NCBI RefSeq assembly: GCF_000002235.5
Contig: NW_022145541.1
Span: forward strand, 310,001 to 374,000
Source: Strongylocentrotus purpuratus
Lineage: Eukaryota > Echinodermata > Echinoidea > Camarodonta > Strongylocentrotidae
DNA: 64,000 bases
Direction of reading: 5' to 3'
The first letter of the stretch is position 1, and every line of letters starts with the position of its first letter. The notes beneath the pieces were generated by a model. It had not been told where the DNA came from. It searched no databases and was given only the letters and a program-made list of their open reading frames with translations. Of this stretch, positions 11,701 through 23,700 are shown piece by piece. The position numbers and the translations under genes are program-made.

Positions 11701-12184
11701 ACATTTTACCAACAAACAGGTAGAGGTGGTTTTGTCGCCCACTCTGTAATTCTTGGAGTCAGGAACAGTGATCGGGGGGGGGGGGGGGGGGGATATACGT
11801 TCCCCGAAAAGTTTCAGGCGTTGTATAGGTATATTCCCAGAATGTTTTGGGATTACAAAATATATGGTGAATAAAACGGGTTGCGAAAAACTTGCAACAC
11901 ATTTGTAGGCTCTGTTCTATAGAGTTAAGGAATGCAAGTTTAATATGCAACGATCATCATTGCTTTAAACAAACAAAAAAGCAAAATCTCGCCTGGTCGC
12001 TAGCTCGCTCGCATGAGTATAGTAAACAATGTCAAAGATATTTATACTGGAACTATTAGTATGCCTTGGGTCTAATACGTCGCCGCCTCCCCCCCCCCCC
12101 CCCAAACAAGTTTTTGCTGTTCTTTTTTTCTCCTTTTTTTGTGTGTTTATTTTCGCTAATACAGTACATATGTATGAGACCTTA

Positions 12185-12310
12185 GCCTTGTTCCATAAAA
12201 CTTGTTATCAAAAACAAGTTACAAAACTGTTATAATCTACTGAAATCGGGTCATTTGATTGGCTGGAAGCAAATTTGTTATAGAATTCTAGCATTATTTT
12301 GTTATTGATA
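12185..12310. mobile_element. Partial copy of the AACTTGTTATCAATAAC foldback family
   Basis: It shares aaacttgttatca, the reverse complement of the core at 63890-63920 (gattggc, gaaatcgggtcatttg) and an inverted ttgttattgataaaac with the full copy at 63826-63966. Confidence 0.5.
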
Positions 12311-12372
12311 AAACAATTGTTTTTGTTGTTTTAATTTTAAAAAAACGGGGATCTAATGTGCCCCTCCTTCAT

Positions 12373-12398
12373 TGCGCATGCGCGTGCGAGCTATAAAA
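12373..12398 (+). promoter_or_regulatory. Putative TEX12-like promoter: NRF1 site plus TATA box
   Basis: TGCGCATGCGCG at 12373-12384 fits the palindromic NRF1 consensus exactly. TATAAAA follows at 12392-12398. A short exon-like stretch ends at 12466 with TTTTG|GTGAGC, a plausible 5' splice donor feeding the acceptor at 13165-13166. Promoter function is inference from motif spacing. Confidence 0.4.
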
Positions 12399-12419
12399 GT
12401 TTAGTAGGCCTAATTAATT

Positions 12420-12466
12420 TAGCTGCAAATAATTAAAAGTGGAGCCGGTGGGTATCTTCTGTTTTG
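12420..12466 (+). other. Putative 5' UTR exon of the TEX12-like gene
   Basis: The stretch lies about 25 bp past a TATA box and ends in a consensus donor (G|GTGAGC). It has no ATG in a useful frame. Its start is a guess from TATA spacing, and another acceptor (tttttattgcag near 12620) could add a further UTR exon. Confidence 0.3.
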
Positions 12467-12746
12467 GTGAGCTGGGACATTCTTATTTTCTTTTCCCTTT
12501 TCCCCCCAATGATATTTGGTCAAGTGGAATAATCTGATGAGGCCTAAAACGCCTAAGTTAAAACAGATTTAATGTTTGGTCTGAAGAAATATATAAAGTC
12601 AACTTTGCTTTTTATTGCAGCCGAAAATTGTGTCGTCCCACGGCCTAGGCCTACCGCCTACCGGAGCTGCGGGAAGAAGTGGCTGCCACATCGGCGGCAT
12701 CCCTTGTCATTGGCCTTGGCTTGCACAAACTAGCTTCCTAATCCTA

Positions 12747-12832
12747 GAGTAGCCTAGACCGAAAGCTTCAGTCTCTAAATGTCGACGGTTGTTCCGCTGA
12801 GATTACATCTGGCTCCTCTGACATGGGGAAGG
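12747..12832. repeat. Dispersed repeat shared with 50290-50395
   Basis: Both copies read cctagaccgaaa, ttcagtctct, gtcg, gttccnctgaga, ctggctcc in the same order. Family unknown. Confidence 0.6.
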
Positions 12833-12892
12833 TTGTCAAATGACAAGTTTATTCAAGAATAACCCATAGTACCATACCATACCAGACGTTTA

Positions 12893-12927
12893 TTTAGATC
12901 TAGGTCTAGGCCTAGACTCTAGACTAT
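12893..12927. repeat. CTAG-rich tract
   Basis: A near-uninterrupted mosaic of ctag, agatct and gcctag, repeated at 13589-13632 and 30157-30275. Confidence 0.7.
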
Positions 12928-13189
12928 GTATGTCTACTTTTACTACCTTTCCTGCCTAATTAAGTCGGTGCCTTGCTTGGACTTGGTCCCTGGCTGGGCC
13001 TTGAATTGAAGTTTGAGTTTGATGATTGATCATGATGATTATAGTGTAGGCTACAGTTAACACTAATTTTACACTTAAAATGCGATAGCATTTATTAAAA
13101 ATCTTAAATAGACCCTAGAGGCTAGACAATATAGATCTAGTCTTTGTCATGCATTTTAATTTTCAGAACCAAGTCCAGACCAAATAAAA

Positions 13190-13526
13190 ATGGATCAAGC
13201 TGTCCTTCCAACTCGAGGTGGAGCCAGTGATGATCGACCTAATTTCACCAAACCTGGTGATATTTTACCCTCCCAAGCAGAAGGACCTAGATCTACATGT
13301 TCCATATTTGAAGACCCACTTGCGGCCTCGGCTAGTAGTAGTACCAGCTTTGAAGACCCTGCAGATGATCTTATGAAGGCTTATGTGGGACAGAGAGAAA
13401 GAAGTCCACATCTTGATGAGATAGTCCAGAAAGATGGACCCAGACCTGGTCCTGGAGTTGATGCATCAGAGTGCTCAGAAAGCAAGATGGCTTCAAGTCT
13501 TGAACCAATTGATGCTGTGATGACGG
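13190..13526 (+). CDS. TEX12: TEX12-like coding exon 1
   Basis: The exon encodes 112 codons plus one base. The open frame runs on to 13627, but the tail past 13526 is a CTAG-rich tract that looks intronic. The donor ACG-G|GTACAG leaves phase 1, which the next exon (AA-ATC) completes as GAA, giving a continuous match to the TEX12 helix. Exon choice therefore rests on phase and homology, not on a strong donor. Confidence 0.6.
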
Positions 13527-14506
13527 GTACAGAATGCAAAGATTTTATTTCATTTTTGGGTAGATCCTACCCTGTAGGCCCTAGAGTCTGTCTAGATCTA
13601 GATCTAGACTCTAGACTAGACCCCTAGACTCTATATCTTTTCCAACTTTTTTCAGATCTTTTACAAAATAAATCTGTTCAGCCCTTTAACATTCATAGCA
13701 AGACTTTAATAACAATTTTTTTCATTATGAAAGATAATTGTGACAGTTCACAAGTCCATATGCTAATTTCATTAGTTAAATGTACATTCTTCATTTATTT
13801 ACCAGACTATATGTTCCATGTAAATCAATATACACAATTTGAAAACACATTTTTTATTTTCCACTCTTCAAGCAGATGATTAAACAATATTTTGTCAAAA
13901 CAATATTCAATCATATTTGAGGAGTATATTCAAATAAGATTTTTAACTTGAAGCAAAACTCTGATCTAATTTTGTGCTCTCCTTTTCTCCTTTTCTGCCT
14001 TTTAAATGTGTTATTTGCTCTCTTTTTCTTCTTCTACTTTCCAGAAATCGACAGAGCAGTTAAGATGGAATGCATGCAGTGGACTCAAGTCTTCATGTAA
14101 GTGGATTTAAGTCTTTTGTTTCAGGATAACTTTCAATTAAATTTGCTTCAGCAAGTAATACATCTAAATCTGTTCCAGTACCATTAGTTGAATAATCTTA
14201 TTTGGCTGAGTACTTGATCCTCTTTTATCAGTTACATTCTCCTATTTCTCCTCATTACCTTGATTATTTCCTCTCTTATTTCCTGAAATACTTGTGACGA
14301 CTTTGGAGTCAATTTATCAATGTTACAGTTGTTTTCCCCATCCGCCTGCTTCTTCTTTCTTAATCATAATCTTTTAAAAGACTTTTTCTCATTGCTTATT
14401 TATAACTATTGAATGAATTATTTATATCATTACCCAAACATTGTAACTTCAATATGTCCATTCCACTTGCCCTCATCCCCCCTTTCCCCTTTTTAGAATT
14501 GTATAT

Positions 14507-14554
<48 letters not shown>

Positions 14555-15803
14555 TCTATCTCTCTACTTACTGTTTCTTGCTCTTTCTGGGCTGTCTTCT
14601 CTGTCCCCCTATTTTTTAAATGTTGCTACCTCCTTTTTTCTTCTTCTTGCTTTCTGTTTGTATCTCTCTCTTTTTTTCTGTCTCTTCCTCTGTCCATTTT
14701 CTCTTTCTATGTCTCTCTCCCTCTGTGTGTGTTCTCTTTCTTCCTCCCTCTCTCTCCTTCTCTGTCTCTCTCCCTCTTTTCTTTCTCTCTCTCTTTCTCT
14801 GTCTCTCTGCCTGTCTCTCTACTTGTTTCTGTTTTCTCTTTCTCTGTCTCTCTACCTGTCTCTCTCCCTGTTTCTGTTTTCTCTTTCTCTGTCTCTCTAC
14901 CTGTCTCTCTCCCTGTTTCTGTTTTCTCTTTCTCTGTCTCTCTACCTGTCTCTCTCCCTGTTTCTGTTTTCTCTTTCTCTGTCTCTCTACCTGTCTCTCT
15001 CCCTGTTTCTGTTTTCTCTTTCTCTCTCTTTCTCTGTCTCTCTCCCTGTTTCTGTTTTCTCTCTTTTTCTCTGTCTCTCTCCCTGTTTCTGTTTTCTCTT
15101 TCTCTCTCTTTCTCTGTCTCTCTCCCTGTTTCTGTTTTCTCTCTCTTTCTCTGTCTCTCTCCCTGTTTCTGTTTTCTCTCTTTTTCTCTGTCTCTCTCTC
15201 CCTGTTTCTGTTTTCTCTTTCTCTCTCTTTCTCTGTCTCTCTACCTGTCTCTCTACCTGTTTCTGTTTTCTCTTTCTTTCTCTCTGTATCTCCATCTCTC
15301 TTCATCTTTCCTTTCTCCTGTCTCCATTTTAATATGCTCCTCTCATTCGATGTTCTACCTCATTCTTCCTGAATTAGTTAAAGCTTATCTGCCATAGTTT
15401 ACAGGAGGGATTAGACCGCCCTGCAAGGTCACTGGACAGATGGTTATCTCATCAACTCAGCTCTCAGTTAACATAAGAAAAGAGGATCATGGGGAACCAA
15501 TGGTCACCGATTAGGCATTGTTTGTTATATAGAGGGCGCAAGTAGCTACAAGTAGTGCAGTGGGCCTTTAAGTTGTCTTTCCTTTTACATTTATTAAAAT
15601 AGATATACTAAATTATTTTTATACCATTATCAAATTTGTTGCATCTTTCTTTTAGGGAAAGTGATCAGTTTGAGGTGTTGAGCTCCGATCACGTTGACAA
15701 GCTGCTGGAAGATGCCAGAGCACTGGAGGAGAACTTGCTTGAGAAGAAAGAAAGATTGTTATCCCATCTCAAGCTCCTTTCCCAGACACTCAAACTACCC
15801 TAG
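13190..15803 (+). CDS. TEX12: TEX12-like synaptonemal complex central-element protein
   Basis: Three coding exons, 13190-13526, 14045-14096 and 15656-15803, join with matching phases into 178 residues. The start ATG lies 23 nt after a splice acceptor (tttaattttcag, 13155-13166). The first 110 residues are Ser/Pro/Asp-rich and probably disordered. The C-terminus is charged and helical: MTEIDRAVKMECMQWTQVF, then SSDHVDKLLEDARALEENL and KKERLLSHLKLLSQTLKLP. It lines up with the TEX12 C-terminus as I remember it (IDEIDELFKEANAIENFL, KREFLRQRF, ANTL) at the same distance from the stop. TEX12 pairs with SYCE2 to build the central element of the synaptonemal complex in meiosis. The N-terminal part is longer than in mammals (123 aa). 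The main rival is an unrelated short coiled-coil protein. ATTAAA at 15951-15956 may be the polyadenylation signal. Confidence 0.65.
13589..13632. repeat. CTAG-rich tract at the start of TEX12-like intron
   Basis: An alternation of tctagatctag and ctagac. It keeps the exon frame open past the splice donor by chance. Confidence 0.7.
14045..14096 (+). CDS. TEX12: TEX12-like coding exon 2
   Basis: This 52-nt exon lies between acceptor tttccag and donor TTCAT|GTAAGT. It encodes IDRAVKMECMQWTQVF plus split codons at both ends, and the phases fit both neighbours. Confidence 0.65.
14510..15310. repeat. CT-rich minisatellite in TEX12-like intron
   Basis: A (CT)n run (14510-14549) leads into an array whose core (about 14830-15010) repeats every 45 bp, with shorter variants to 15290. 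Long open frames on both strands are products of this composition, not genes. Confidence 0.9.
15382..15567. mobile_element. 186-bp TTAA-flanked MITE, copy 1
   Basis: It is bounded by TTAA at 15378-15381 and 15568-15571. It is the inverted relative of 20251-20436, which has exactly the same length. Confidence 0.75.
15656..15803 (+). CDS. TEX12: TEX12-like coding exon 3 (C-terminus)
   Basis: Acceptor tttcttttag precedes G-GAA-AGT. The exon encodes the conserved C-terminal helix and ends LKLP then TAG (15801-15803). Confidence 0.7.
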
Positions 15804-16609
15804 TCACGTGAGATGGGAGAAATATCTTCATATGTGGTTCCCAAATGGTGATCGAGCATGCTCAATTGCAAAATAATGGATTTTTAAAATTTGTTTAAAG
15901 ATTTTTCTCTTCTAATTTTTTGGTGGCTACATGGTACATGTATAAATTGTATTAAAATTTATTTACACTGTTTGCAACTTCCAGTCTGAGATGTAGGCCT
16001 ATATGCACTGAATCCTATTTGTCCACTTTTGTTACTTGTACATGTAAACTCGATCTGTATTGATCCAATTCTGATCATTATTTCATTATCTATACGCAGC
16101 TGGTTAAGTAATACTCATTGGCATATTACGTCTGTTTAGAGCCAGTAGGGACATTAACTCACCATTTCATACAGAGTTAATGCCCTTCTGGCTCCAAAAT
16201 AACAATTTACACTAGTTTAAAATTCATTTCAAATTCTGTATACAATGTACCAGTTTTAAAGTTGACCTTAATTGAGCATGCCCTAAGTTCAACCATTACT
16301 TTTTATTAGATAAGCAATGAATGTTAGCAGAGATAAAAGACATCAAGGAAATTGTGTAATGTTTCCTTAACAAGTTATACAATGTCTAGACACTTATGTC
16401 ACTGACACTGTTTAATTAAGAGGACATTTCCATTATTATCACTTTCTGGTTCTTTCCACTTTTTTTATGGTTTTAAAATATCAGCACTTGTAAATATTGC
16501 ATAATTCATTCTAATCCTTTGTTTTATATTCTTTGTGCTTGAAATTTATTGACAATTCAAATGGCATCATACCTTGTGATCTTACATTTAAAAGTGTCCG
16601 TCTTTCTCA

Positions 16610-16663
<54 letters not shown>

Positions 16664-17037
16664 TTCTTTACCCATATCTTCCTACATATGGTGTGCTCTC
16701 TCTTCCTCTCTCTCTCTTGTATCATTATTTATCTGTCTTTCTTCTCTGTCTCTCTCCTTCAGCAGTCTTACTTTCTCTCTCACATTCTTTCACCGACTTG
16801 TTTTCTCTGTCTCCCTCTTATATAATTCTTCTCTGCTTCTCTTCCTTCACTTATCTGTCTTTCTCATTATCTCTCTCTTGCTTGCATACTTTACCGTCTT
16901 CCTACATGTACATCTGTCTTGCTCTCTCCTGTATCATTCTTAATCTCCATCTTTCTTCCTTCTCTCTCTCAACCATACCCTATCCGTCTCTGTAGCTGTA
17001 CCCTATTCCCCCCCCCCTCCTCCCTTCTTTTTCTGTT

Positions 17038-17078
<41 letters not shown>

Positions 17079-17640
17079 TTCTCTTCCTATTTCTATTCAG
17101 CCTCTTTCCTTCCTCGTGGTCTTTAGTGAAAGCAATCTACAGTGATTTCAAGGTCCATTTCCTGTTCTTCATTTCCTTGCTAAATTCACAAAGATCACTT
17201 AATGCTTCCTTTATCCCGCATGTGAAATCCACACATGTGGAATGATATAATTAGTTCACTTAAAATCTACAATGTGTATAATACAATTGAGATGTCATAA
17301 TCCAATTATAAATGTACGTTGTGCCAATGATTCTAATTATGGCTTAATTTGTATTCAACATTAGCATTGTAATATTAATGAATCCTGCTTGTTTTGTAAC
17401 TTAAAGAGTTACATGATTTCAATAATTGTACAAATTCACAATCATCATATGACTTGACAGTGTGGGTGTTTTCATTGTTCGGATAACAATAAACCAAGAT
17501 ATGTCTTGAATCTGTTGAATACTTAAAATTAAATTTCTCACGATCCTAATCTTAAGATTATTTTTGTAATGCTTTTCACAAAAATACCTTATATCTTTCA
17601 AACTTTACACAATAAGCCTAGACAATGACATTTGGAAAAG
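15804..17640. other. Intergenic between TEX12-like and OXNAD1 genes
   Basis: No gene seen. It holds a 22-bp-stem hairpin (16137-16197, gagccagtagggacattaac and its inverse), (CT)n tracts at 16615-16654 and 17039-17074 within CT-rich DNA, and otherwise AT-rich sequence. Confidence 0.6.
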
Positions 17641-17650
17641 CCCATTAATA

Positions 17651-17874
17651 CAGTCAAACCTGTCTATAGTGACCGCCCAAGGGAAACACAAAAAGTGGCC
17701 TTTGTAAACAGGTGGTCTTGGGAGACAAGTTCCTTCAGAACATGATTCAATGAGAAACCATTTTCAAGGGAAACGACAAATGTTGCCTTTGTAGACAGGT
17801 GGTCTTTGTAGACAGGTGGTCTTTGTAGACAGGTGGTCTTTGTAGACAGGTGGTCACTAAAGCAGGTTTGACTG
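17651..17874. mobile_element. Tc1/mariner-type MITE with internal minisatellite
   Basis: The ends CAGTCAAACCTG and CAGGTTTGACTG are exact inverted repeats flanked by TA on both sides (17649-17650, 17875-17876). Inside, a 17-bp unit, TTTGTAGACAGGTGGTC, is repeated about four times (17785-17855). Confidence 0.85.
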
Positions 17875-18787
17875 TACTTGCAAATGTATTGTTGAATGAC
17901 CTTCTGTTTCACACTCTCACGCTCACACAAGTGAAAGCTCAATTCTATATGATGGACAGAGGATGATCAGAATTAAGATTATATAACATACATTTATTAT
18001 AACAAATCTATATATTACTTGTATTTTATCACAAATGCCTTTCTTCTTTGATATTTCCATAGTACATATACATATACAGGGAAGGAAGAAAGAAAAGTTA
18101 GGCTGGGAGGGGGAAATAGGAGTGAGGGAGAGCTGAAAAGGAGACTGAGAGCAGTAGGGAAAGAGGTAGAGTGAAAGAGGTAGGGAGAGAGAGAAGGGGA
18201 AGGGAAAATGAGATAATGGGGAGGAAAGACTGAATGAATTTTACACCATATCGATGAGCAATATCCAGATTACAATCATGTCATTAAATTCCAAAATAAA
18301 GACTGAATCTGCTGACTAAAATATAACATCTAGCAATAGGAGTGCATTCATCTATAATATCTGAAGTAATCAGAACCTGCATAGCTACAACGGCTTTATC
18401 AAATAGCATCCTACAGGGAATAATTTTCCTGGTATCGCATCGCAATTTGCTATCCATTTTTGCATGACTGCTATACAAAATATCTTTTGTGTAGCAGTTT
18501 TCTTCCATAGAAATGTACAGAATTTCATTTGAAATATTTATCCATCAGCTGAAATTGCTAATCAAAAAATTTGAGGAAAATTATTCCCTGTCCTATTGCT
18601 GCAAGTACTTAATATACACACTTAATATAGATTGGTCCAATTAAATAATACTATAGAGTATTTGTAATGCGACAACTCCACATGAATAATGTTCACAAGG
18701 CGCATTGGACAAGGTGAACAACTCCCATATTTAGGCGATCTTTCAATTTTGAGGTAGTCCCTTTTTCATCATGCAGGTATACTTTAA

Positions 18788-19153
18788 AGATAAAGTTGAG
18801 TTCTGGTCATGCGATTGCATTGTGAAAGAAACATGGAAGGAAAAGGTTGATCATCTAGCATATAAGTATTGGTGTGTACTGCAAGGTTCTGGAATCATCA
18901 AAATATTAAGAAATTTGGCCCAGTCTTGGTAAGCACTGTACACAGAAAGATGTATATGGGAATACACAAACACGTGGCATAAAAATCCGTCCAGATTTTT
19001 ATGATGTTATTTGCCATATTTAGAATTTTAAGAAATTTGAAGAGCCATGCTTTTCAGGAAACATCTTTTATCTGATTTTCTTCCACACTTGCATAATACA
19101 ATGATATCGCTCACAAATTATTGTTCACCTCTTCCCAGAACTCAACCTTCTCT
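18788..19153. mobile_element. TTAA-flanked MITE, GTTGAGTTCTGG family, full copy
   Basis: TTAA lies at 18784-18787 and 19154-19157. The TIRs AGATAAAGTTGAGTTCTGG and CCCAGAACTCAACCTTCTCT mirror each other. TTAA duplication is the mark of piggyBac-type insertion. Confidence 0.8.
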
Positions 19154-19837
19154 TTAAATATTGATTTTAATCAATGTGTTTAGATGGTAATTTTAGATGT
19201 TAATTTTAACATCCATGAAGCAATTAACAGGGAATGGAATGTGAAGAAGAATCATTTTGCCCTGGTATATAAGGCTTGAAATTAATTATTGCTTGACAAT
19301 CAGTACTGCATCGGCAACAGTGTACCGGCTATAACATATGTCTGAAGCAGCTTGCAACACAGCGTGTGAAAGCTTAACAAAACAGGTGAATTTTCTACTG
19401 ATTGTGAAGAAAAACCAATCTGATAAACCTCTTCAGTGTTATTATGAGGGCTTCAATGCAGTAAAATTGTCAGTATACCCGTTAATGGCAAATTGCAAAT
19501 TTTAACTAGACACATTTTGATACATTTCATAGCAATTCTTGACTTAAAATAATGCTCGTCTAAATCTGCAAAGAACATCCCTTACCAAACAAAATGATTA
19601 CACAAACATCAAAATAACTTGGCAAGAATGACATGAAACTGATTAATAGTATTCTCTCTAAGTACAAAAAAGCGATAGCAATAACAAGCCCAAAGTGATA
19701 TGGCTTCTATTCAAGCTGACAGTCAAGCATTACATGACTGTGTGGAACATGATTACATGATGATAACATTTAGTGTCCTTAAACTGTCATTCAATTAAAA
19801 AAAATAACAATAATAATGTTCGATTTTTGCTTGTTTT

Positions 19838-19864
19838 GATATATATATATATATATATATATAT
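19838..19864. repeat. (TA)n microsatellite
   Basis: A pure alternating AT run. Confidence 0.9.
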
Positions 19865-20250
19865 TTTAACACCTATGTAAATAAACTAAATTTCTCAGCT
19901 AATAAGTCCAATGACAGGTCCTTTTCAATAAAGTTATGTCTTATACCGGTATTCAACTTTCACTGAAAATTTCTAAACGAAAATAGAGTACTTAAAATTA
20001 AAAATAATGTACTAGATTAAACCATCTCGTGATTTGACTATTGTCACATTCTTGTCTGCATTTTATAAGAATTAGCGATTGTGGTCTAGCATCAACAAAG
20101 CACATTTCAGCTTTGCTAATAAAGAGCGTTGACTTTGCGAGACATTCTAGAGCATGTGCCATGAGCACCCATCAGAGGCAGATACTGGCAGTATACAAGA
20201 AGTCATCACCAACTTTATCATTCAATGCAGATCATTCCAAGAGACTTTAA

Positions 20251-20436
20251 AGCCCCACTGTACTACTTGTAGCTACTTGCTCCCTCTATATACAAAACTT
20301 CCCCAGTCGGTGCCTGTTGGTCCCCATGATCCTCTTTTTCTTATGTTAATTGAGAGCTGAGTTAATGAGATAGCCACCGGTCAGTGATCTTACTGGGTGG
20401 TCTAATCCCTCCTGGCCAGACTAGTACAGACAGGCT
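20251..20436. mobile_element. 186-bp TTAA-flanked MITE, copy 2 (inverted)
   Basis: TTAA lies at 20247-20250 and 20437-20440. The interior (gagagctgagttaatgagat, ggtggtctaatccctcc) is the reverse complement of the copy at 15382-15567. It sits about 100 bp past the OXNAD1 stop codon. Confidence 0.75.
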
Positions 20437-20552
20437 TTAAAAGTTATGCCACAAACTTTTTTTAGTAAATGCCTGATCTATTTATATCTTTTTGGAATAA
20501 AGATCATCATTCTCATGACCATTCCAATCAATGCATCGATAATCAACTCCCG

Positions 20553-20716
20553 TTACCACCACTTCTCACAGAAGATATCTGATGGAGGGATACCCGCGTT
20601 GCTTAGCAACCCCTCCATGTCAGCTATCATAGTAGGAGGACCACAGACGAAGCATCTCAGAGGACCTCCTAACCTCTCTATAGCTGCCTTGATGTCACTA
20701 GCGTCTATCCTTCGAT
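20553..20716 (-). CDS. OXNAD1: OXNAD1 terminal exon
   Basis: Acceptor tcctcatacag precedes AT-CGA. The exon encodes RRIDASDIKAAIERLGG, RCFVCGPPTM, and ends SDIFCEKWW then TAA (20553-20555). CGPP and EKWW are family hallmarks. Confidence 0.95.
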
Positions 20717-23700
20717 CTGTATGAGGACATAACAATATAGGAAGGAATATAATGATTGAGTTTAATTATTTTTTCCAAAGCCCATTAATACACTGTGAAT
20801 ACTGTAAAAGCACTGAAAACATGATCCTTTACATTTTACAAGCTACAAATTTCAACATCTGTATTCTAGTTAAATTTGAACGGGAGCATTTTCAAAGTTT
20901 CTCTTATTTCAAGGGTAGCTGGTACATATCTTGTAAAAGATTAAAGAGAGAGAGAGTGTGGGGAGAGAGAGAGAGAGTGGGGAGAGAGAGAGCGGGTTAT
21001 ATATACGGTATATAGAGAGAGAGAAGAGAAAGGAGTGCAGGAGTGAAGGACCATGAATACTTGTTTTAATAGAGAGATTAACGAGATAAAACATCCAATT
21101 TCCCTTCAAATCCCAATCAATTACTCTAGGATACAGTCGTAAATCAAGGATTTGAAACAGAGCCTGAAAAAACATGTCACATGCATGAAATGATGGTTGA
21201 AAGAAATGGAGAGAAGACACGTATACCATGGGGGTTGTCAGAGGACGTATACATCCAATGTACCCTTCTAGATATGCCACTGTACCACACAATTCTACAG
21301 AATTAATAGTGATTATATTTTAACTTTGTTTAACCACTTTTTTAAACGTATGTTCATAGAACTTTTTACTAATGTATTTTAATTCATGCATGTTTCTTTT
21401 AGAATCCCAGGTTACTAACTATTGAATTCAACGGCTGTAAATAATGGCATCTCTATACATGAAATCCACTTTGCACACATAACTGTTGCTATGTCTGGAA
21501 GGTCTCTGGAAAGATTTTGAGTTGTCAAGGGAAACCTTTTTACAAGAAGTAAGCATAAAATTAGTAAAAAAAGGTCTACTGTGCACGATGTGGAACCATA
21601 AACTTCCATAAATTGTTTTTAAATATTTATTATTAACAAAAAAAATCATGGCGAGAAACTTTTGCGAATTGCAAATGTCCTTGTTTTGTGTTATTGTGTT
21701 ATCCTTTTCCCTGAATGAAACTTTTGCAAATCTGCATCTCTCCCAAAATTAACAAACAGGTTTGTGCAAAAGTTCTCATCTTACAGCATACGTTACAGCA
21801 TACATGTGTAAAAGAATACTTCTATCGATTACAGACTTGGGCTTACTTGATATTGATGAATCTTCAGCCGACGCTTTGGTCACAAAAAACTTAGCAGCGA
21901 TGTTTGGAGAATGCTTCGATGTCAAGTCATCAATGGTGTCCTGTAAACAAATGAAAAGAATTTGTCAAAGCAATTATTGATTACAACACCTAAACATTAT
22001 GGCCCGAATTCACAAAGGAGGTTAATAATTAACCGTTCTTGTATAGTGCATAACACATAGTAATAAAACATGTCCCTAAGTGCTCTAGAGAAAAACACAA
22101 GAGAATACAAAGACAAGATGTACTGGGTAACAGACAAAATGGATGAATTAAATGTTAAATAAGTGCGTCTTTAAAGCAATCTTAAACTTAACAATGCAGT
22201 CAATGTTTTTTAGATGTTCCGGGAGATTGTTCCATAAAGTTGAGGCAGTGTGAGCGAAGCTGCGTTCACCATATGACCTGGTCATCATTGGTGGAATAAC
22301 AAACAATTTTTTTCTTATTAGAACAAAGATTTTTAGAAGGTGTGTACAATGTTAACATCTCTATCAAATAAGGAGGCGCAAAATCATAAAAACATTCATA
22401 AGCTAACAACAATATTTTGAATAAAAAGCGAGAGTGAATGGGTAGTGTAAGGTTTAACATTAACCATGGTTTAAACCATCATTCACATAACCCATGGTTT
22501 AAAAATTAGCGCAAAAATAAGTGTACCTTGTGTTGCGCGCGTCTAATATTGGACCTCTGACTGTGTCCCGCTTATTTTGGCTCAGTTTAGACAATGGGTA
22601 TGTAAATGAAGATTTAAACCATGGGTCAAATTAAACCTCCTTTGTGAATTCGGGCCTATAACTACCAGTACAGAAAAACCACCCAATGGAGTTATAGACA
22701 TGGATCTTTATACACAAGGGACCTCTGAATACAAGTTTTCAAAACACAAGAGAAGCATCGTTCAAGAGAAAACAAAAAAAAAGAGGTTGTTATGAACAGG
22801 TATTCTCTTTCACATTATGATACAATTTAAATGAAATTTTGGGGCTCCCAACACTTTAGAGGAGCTTTAATGATAACAATATTTAATCATACAAACCTTG
22901 AATATGAGCTCACTCTTGGAGGAAGCACTGAAGAGCAGTTCCATTTTGCCCGGGGTGTATCCCTCGGGGTTCCCCTTCCTCTGATCATGCAGGTCTGCTG
23001 CATGATGCATTAACGACATGAGGGGATTGATACCGATCCCCCCTGAGATGAGTAGAACGTTCCATGAGGGGTCACCAGGTTGAGGGTCAAAGACGAGTTT
23101 GTCACCTCCTGCTCTGACCTTGACCTTTGACCCTACGACACACTGGAACAACAAAATGAGGATGAGGTCAATGTCTCATGAAATGAATCATGAGCAAAAT
23201 GACAGAAATGCAATAGAAAAACTTACTAATGTAATCAAAATTCATCTTTGTAAAGTGCCTCAATACAAATTATTTAATAGTCAGATATGCAATAGAAAAT
23301 TATGTAATGTAACCAAATTCAATGCGTACATCTCTGTGAAGTGCCTCAATACGAGTTATTCCGTTGACCCGTTACAAGTGATTGTTATTCAATGGTAAGC
23401 TAGCAAATAGGCCATTATCATAATGTAACCAAATTTAATGCATACATCTTTATTAAGTGCCTCGATACAAATTATTTAACTGACCTGTTACATATAATTA
23501 TATCTCTATAGTCAGAATGCAATTTGCACACATGTATATTAGTCCAGCTGAAGCATGAAACATGCCTCTAATTGCATGATGTGTTTAGTTTGTTAGCGTA
23601 TTTGCAGGGTTCCCATTTTAACACCATGTACAATGAAATATGATCAAAATAAAATAGTTAGAAAAGCAAGAGATGCATTCATTTGTTTGAATTTTATTTT

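Noticed and set aside
13527-13627. Continuation of the TEX12-like exon to the stop at 13627
   Set aside because: The tail is a CTAG-repeat tract, and splicing at 13526 gives phase-matched exons with family similarity.
14409-15397. Long open frames of 220-307 codons on both strands
   Set aside because: They are translations of a CT-rich minisatellite (Ser/Leu/Phe or Arg/Glu/Lys repeats) inside an intron.
17664-17942. Minus-strand frame with repeated HLSTK-type residues
   Set aside because: Translation of the 17-bp minisatellite in the mariner-type MITE.
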